This document shows, piece after piece, positions 6,763 through 8,498 of a stretch of DNA of 8,498 bases. Source of the stretch: Clostridium sp. CAG:253. GTDB lineage: Bacteria; Bacillota; Clostridia; Lachnospirales; Lachnospiraceae. The notes below the pieces were generated by a model. That model was given only the letters and a program-made list of their open reading frames with translations. It was not told where the DNA came from and did no database searches. Numbering within the stretch: the stretch's first letter is position 1; each line of letters starts with the position of its first letter. The stretch covers positions 661-9,158 of the forward strand of contig FR887311.1 of assembly GCA_000436755.1 (NCBI GenBank). Reading direction: 5' to 3'. Both the position numbers and the translations under genes were made by a program.

Positions 6763-8232
6763 TTAGTCTTCCTCATCTATATCCCACATCTTACGCACGG
6801 ACTTTGATTCCTTTGGCAATAAGATGTTTAATATTATCGCTGCAAGCGAACATGGTACTATTCCTGAACCACCAAATATCAGCTGTATATAATATGGAAG
6901 ATGTGCTGTCGCACCTGTAGTTGCTCCAAGACCATAACCAAGTCCTATCGCCACTGAGATAATTGTTATCTCACGGCTGCCTATAGGCTCTTTTGTGATA
7001 AGCTGGATACCTGAAATAAGGATTGATGCAAACATCATAACTGCCGCACCGCCTAAAACAGACTGTGGCATTATTGACATGATAGCTCCTATCTTAGGGC
7101 AAAAGCCGCAGAGTATAAGGAATATTGCTCCCATAGATATTGCAAAACGATTTACAACTTTAGTCATTGAAACAAGTCCGACATTCTGTGAAAATGATGT
7201 ATTGGGAAGTACACCGAAAAATGCTGCAAATGCTGAGCCAAGACCGTCACATATAACACCGCCCGAAAGTTCGGTATCTGTTGCTTCTCTGTCCATTCCT
7301 CCCTCGATACAGGCAGATATATCTCCAACTGTCTCTATCGCAGTAACTATAAACATGATGCCTATCGGAATAATTGCACTTGCCTGAAATGACATCTTAA
7401 CATCTGAAAGTGCACCAAATCCCATAAAACTAGGAATTGCTATCCATGCTGCATCTTTTACCTGCGAGAAATTTACTACCCATGAATATGTATATTTAAC
7501 CCCGTCAGCATCAACACCTGTATTTGGAAGTACAAATGTCATTATGACCGCAACTATATATCCTGCAAGTATTCCAAAAAGGATTGCCGAAGAAGAAAAG
7601 ATACTATTTTGTGGTGCAAAATGTTTTAAGAGTACGATAACTATCAAAACAACAAATCCCAGGAAAAGATTTGGAAGTGAGCCGTAATCAGCCTTACCGT
7701 TTCCTCCGCAGAAATAATTTATTCCGACACCTAGAAGTGAAAGTCCTATCGCTATTACGACAGAGCCGGTAACAATAGGCGGAAAGAACTTTCTGAGTGG
7801 TTTTAAAAATACTCCTAATATCCCCTCGAAAATACCTCCTATAAGACAGGCTCCCATAATTGCCCCGTATGCAATAATACCTCCACCGCAAGCTGCCACG
7901 GTATTATTTAACACACCTAAAAATCCCGAAGATGTTCCCATGACGATAGGCACTTTTCCTCCGACAGGTCCTATCGAAAACATCTGCACAAGTGTTACTA
8001 TTCCGGCTATTATCATGGCATTCTGTAAAAGTGCCGTTCTAAGTTCAGAAAAACCTGCATCTGCCGTAAGTCCACAGACACCCATAACGATAATGAGTGG
8101 TGTAAGGTTTCCAATAAACATCGCCATTACATGCTGAAGTCCGAGTGGGATTGCCTGTGAGAGTGGAATTCTTCCCTCAAATTCATAAGGACTTGAATAT
8201 CCGGCTGACTTTTTTTCATTTGTCTCTTTCAT
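6763..8232 (-). CDS. NCS2 family purine permease (xanthine/uric acid type)
   Basis: Integral membrane proton symporter for oxidised purines, of the NCS2 (nucleobase-ascorbate) family. The 489 residues hold the usual number of hydrophobic segments for a 14-helix fold. Seen: LQH in helix 1 (His34), FPPIVTGSVV (150-159), the helix 8 acidic pair in AIETVGD (Glu300, Asp304), the family signature QNVGLVSMTK (349-358) and MPQSVLGGAAVMMF. Gln349-Asn350 is the arrangement of xanthine/urate carriers, where uracil carriers have a Glu instead. The ATG at 8232 gives a short cytoplasmic N-terminus; the longer frame to 8304 would start inside the promoter. The exact substrate is inferred, but the genes downstream serve a molybdenum hydroxylase, so xanthine or a related purine fits well. 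Confidence 0.92.
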   Translation of the reverse strand: MKETNEKKSAGYSSPYEFEGRIPLSQAIPLGLQHVMAMFIGNLTPLIIVMGVCGLTADAGFSELRTALLQNAMIIAGIVTLVQMFSIGPVGGKVPIVMGTSSGFLGVLNNTVAACGGGIIAYGAIMGACLIGGIFEGILGVFLKPLRKFFPPIVTGSVVIAIGLSLLGVGINYFCGGNGKADYGSLPNLFLGFVVLIVIVLLKHFAPQNSIFSSSAILFGILAGYIVAVIMTFVLPNTGVDADGVKYTYSWVVNFSQVKDAAWIAIPSFMGFGALSDVKMSFQASAIIPIGIMFIVTAIETVGDISACIEGGMDREATDTELSGGVICDGLGSAFAAFFGVLPNTSFSQNVGLVSMTKVVNRFAISMGAIFLILCGFCPKIGAIMSIMPQSVLGGAAVMMFASILISGIQLITKEPIGSREITIISVAIGLGYGLGATTGATAHLPYYIQLIFGGSGIVPCSLAAIILNILLPKESKSVRKMWDIDEED

Positions 8233-8244
8233 TGCTAATATTAT

Positions 8245-8250
8245 CCTCCT
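8245..8250 (-). promoter_or_regulatory. Shine-Dalgarno AGGAGG of the permease gene, long spacing
   Basis: Perfect AGGAGG, but 12 bases before the ATG at 8232, longer than the usual 6-9. No other in-frame start lies closer, so I keep this ATG; initiation may be less efficient than the motif suggests. Confidence 0.65.
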
Positions 8251-8275
8251 GTTTTTTTTGATAATTGTCCCTAAT

Positions 8276-8304
8276 ATTTTACTAAGATATTTATCTACGG
8301 TCAA
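8276..8304 (-). promoter_or_regulatory. Predicted housekeeping sigma-factor promoter for the cluster
   Basis: TTGACC (8299-8304), a 17-base spacer and TAAAAT (8276-8281) on the minus strand form a near-consensus -35/-10 pair. Transcription would start near 8268-8270, leaving a leader of about 37 bases before the permease ATG, with no room for a riboswitch. It is the only convincing promoter seen and could drive the whole set down to modA. Not tested experimentally. Confidence 0.65.
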
Positions 8305-8498
8305 TTACTTTTTCTTTTTCATATCTAATATCCCTGGCTTAAAGCTAAAATGCATCAATCATTTTGAACCCGGTCAATCATAAATCCTTTGTCACTGCCT
8401 TCTCATACACATAACTTTTTTTGTTTTGTTGCAGCTTTTTTAAAATATTGTAACAACCTAGTTGCTCATGACATTTATGATTATCTGCTGTATACGCA
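8305..8498. other. AT-rich non-coding region upstream of the cluster, with a second ATTGACCG copy
   Basis: No convincing gene on either strand. A second ATTGACCG (8371-8378, minus strand) repeats the word at the promoter -35 (8298-8305), 73 bases away; 17 bases after it stands only TGCATT, a poor -10. It could be a weak second promoter or a regulator site. A small CAAC-CTA-GTTG dyad lies at 8454-8464. No purine riboswitch or terminator was recognised. Confidence 0.35.

Noticed and set aside
7694..7891. Minus-strand 65-codon frame inside the permease gene
   Set aside because: Alternative-frame shadow of a well-matched membrane protein gene, with an Arg/Tyr-rich composition typical of out-of-frame reading.
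8233..8498. Purine (guanine/xanthine) riboswitch before the permease or a molybdenum-cofactor riboswitch
   Set aside because: No three-way junction core or matching stems were seen, and the predicted transcript leader is only about 37 bases; the other gene gaps are too short for a cofactor riboswitch.
1..8498. tRNA, rRNA, CRISPR array, insertion sequence or attachment site
   Set aside because: No cloverleaf, spaced direct repeats, transposase or integrase motifs, or target-site duplications were seen.

Overview
All nine genes in this window are on the minus strand, so the sequence reads biologically from right to left. The DNA is AT-rich, Shine-Dalgarno sites are strong (AGGAGG, GGAGGG, GAGGTGA), Ile is often coded ATA, and the gene content is that of purine-degrading, molybdenum-using Clostridia. 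A low-GC anaerobic Firmicute, probably of the Lachnospiraceae or a relative, is the best guess; the genus cannot be read from the sequence.

Layout in transcription order: an AT-rich upstream region with a good housekeeping-type promoter (8276-8304); a xanthine/uric acid-type NCS2 permease (6763-8232); a 129-base spacer with a 10-base inverted repeat; yqeC (6028-6633) and yqeB (5173-6024), the two accessory genes that mark selenium-dependent molybdenum hydroxylases; moaC (4595-5095); a MogA/MoaB protein (4057-4557); a MoeA-like molybdopterin-binding protein with a four-cysteine tail (3026-4060); moaA (2043-2975); a MOSC-XdhC fusion (455-2020) starting at TTG; and the first 135 codons of a ModA-type molybdate-binding lipoprotein (1-407), cut by the window edge.

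Together these form a supply line for a molybdenum hydroxylase acting on purines. ModA brings in molybdate. MoaA and MoaC make the pterin precursor, MogA/MoaB and the MoeA-like protein handle molybdopterin activation and metal insertion, and XdhC/MOSC with YqeB and YqeC mature the cofactor, presumably with sulfur or selenium. The permease imports the substrate. No hydroxylase subunits, and no moaD, moaE, mocA, selD or selenocysteine genes, lie in the window; they may be just outside.

The most notable points are (1) moaA appears to have lost one base near its 3' end, so that the conserved Gly-Gly tail (MNMIGG-stop) is present in the DNA but out of frame, and its Gly codons are also the Shine-Dalgarno of the next gene; (2) the MOSC-XdhC fusion; (3) the cysteine tail of the MoeA-like protein; and (4) a possible switchable RNA fold before yqeC. 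The genes mostly belong to known families, and nothing here clearly shows a wholly new system.
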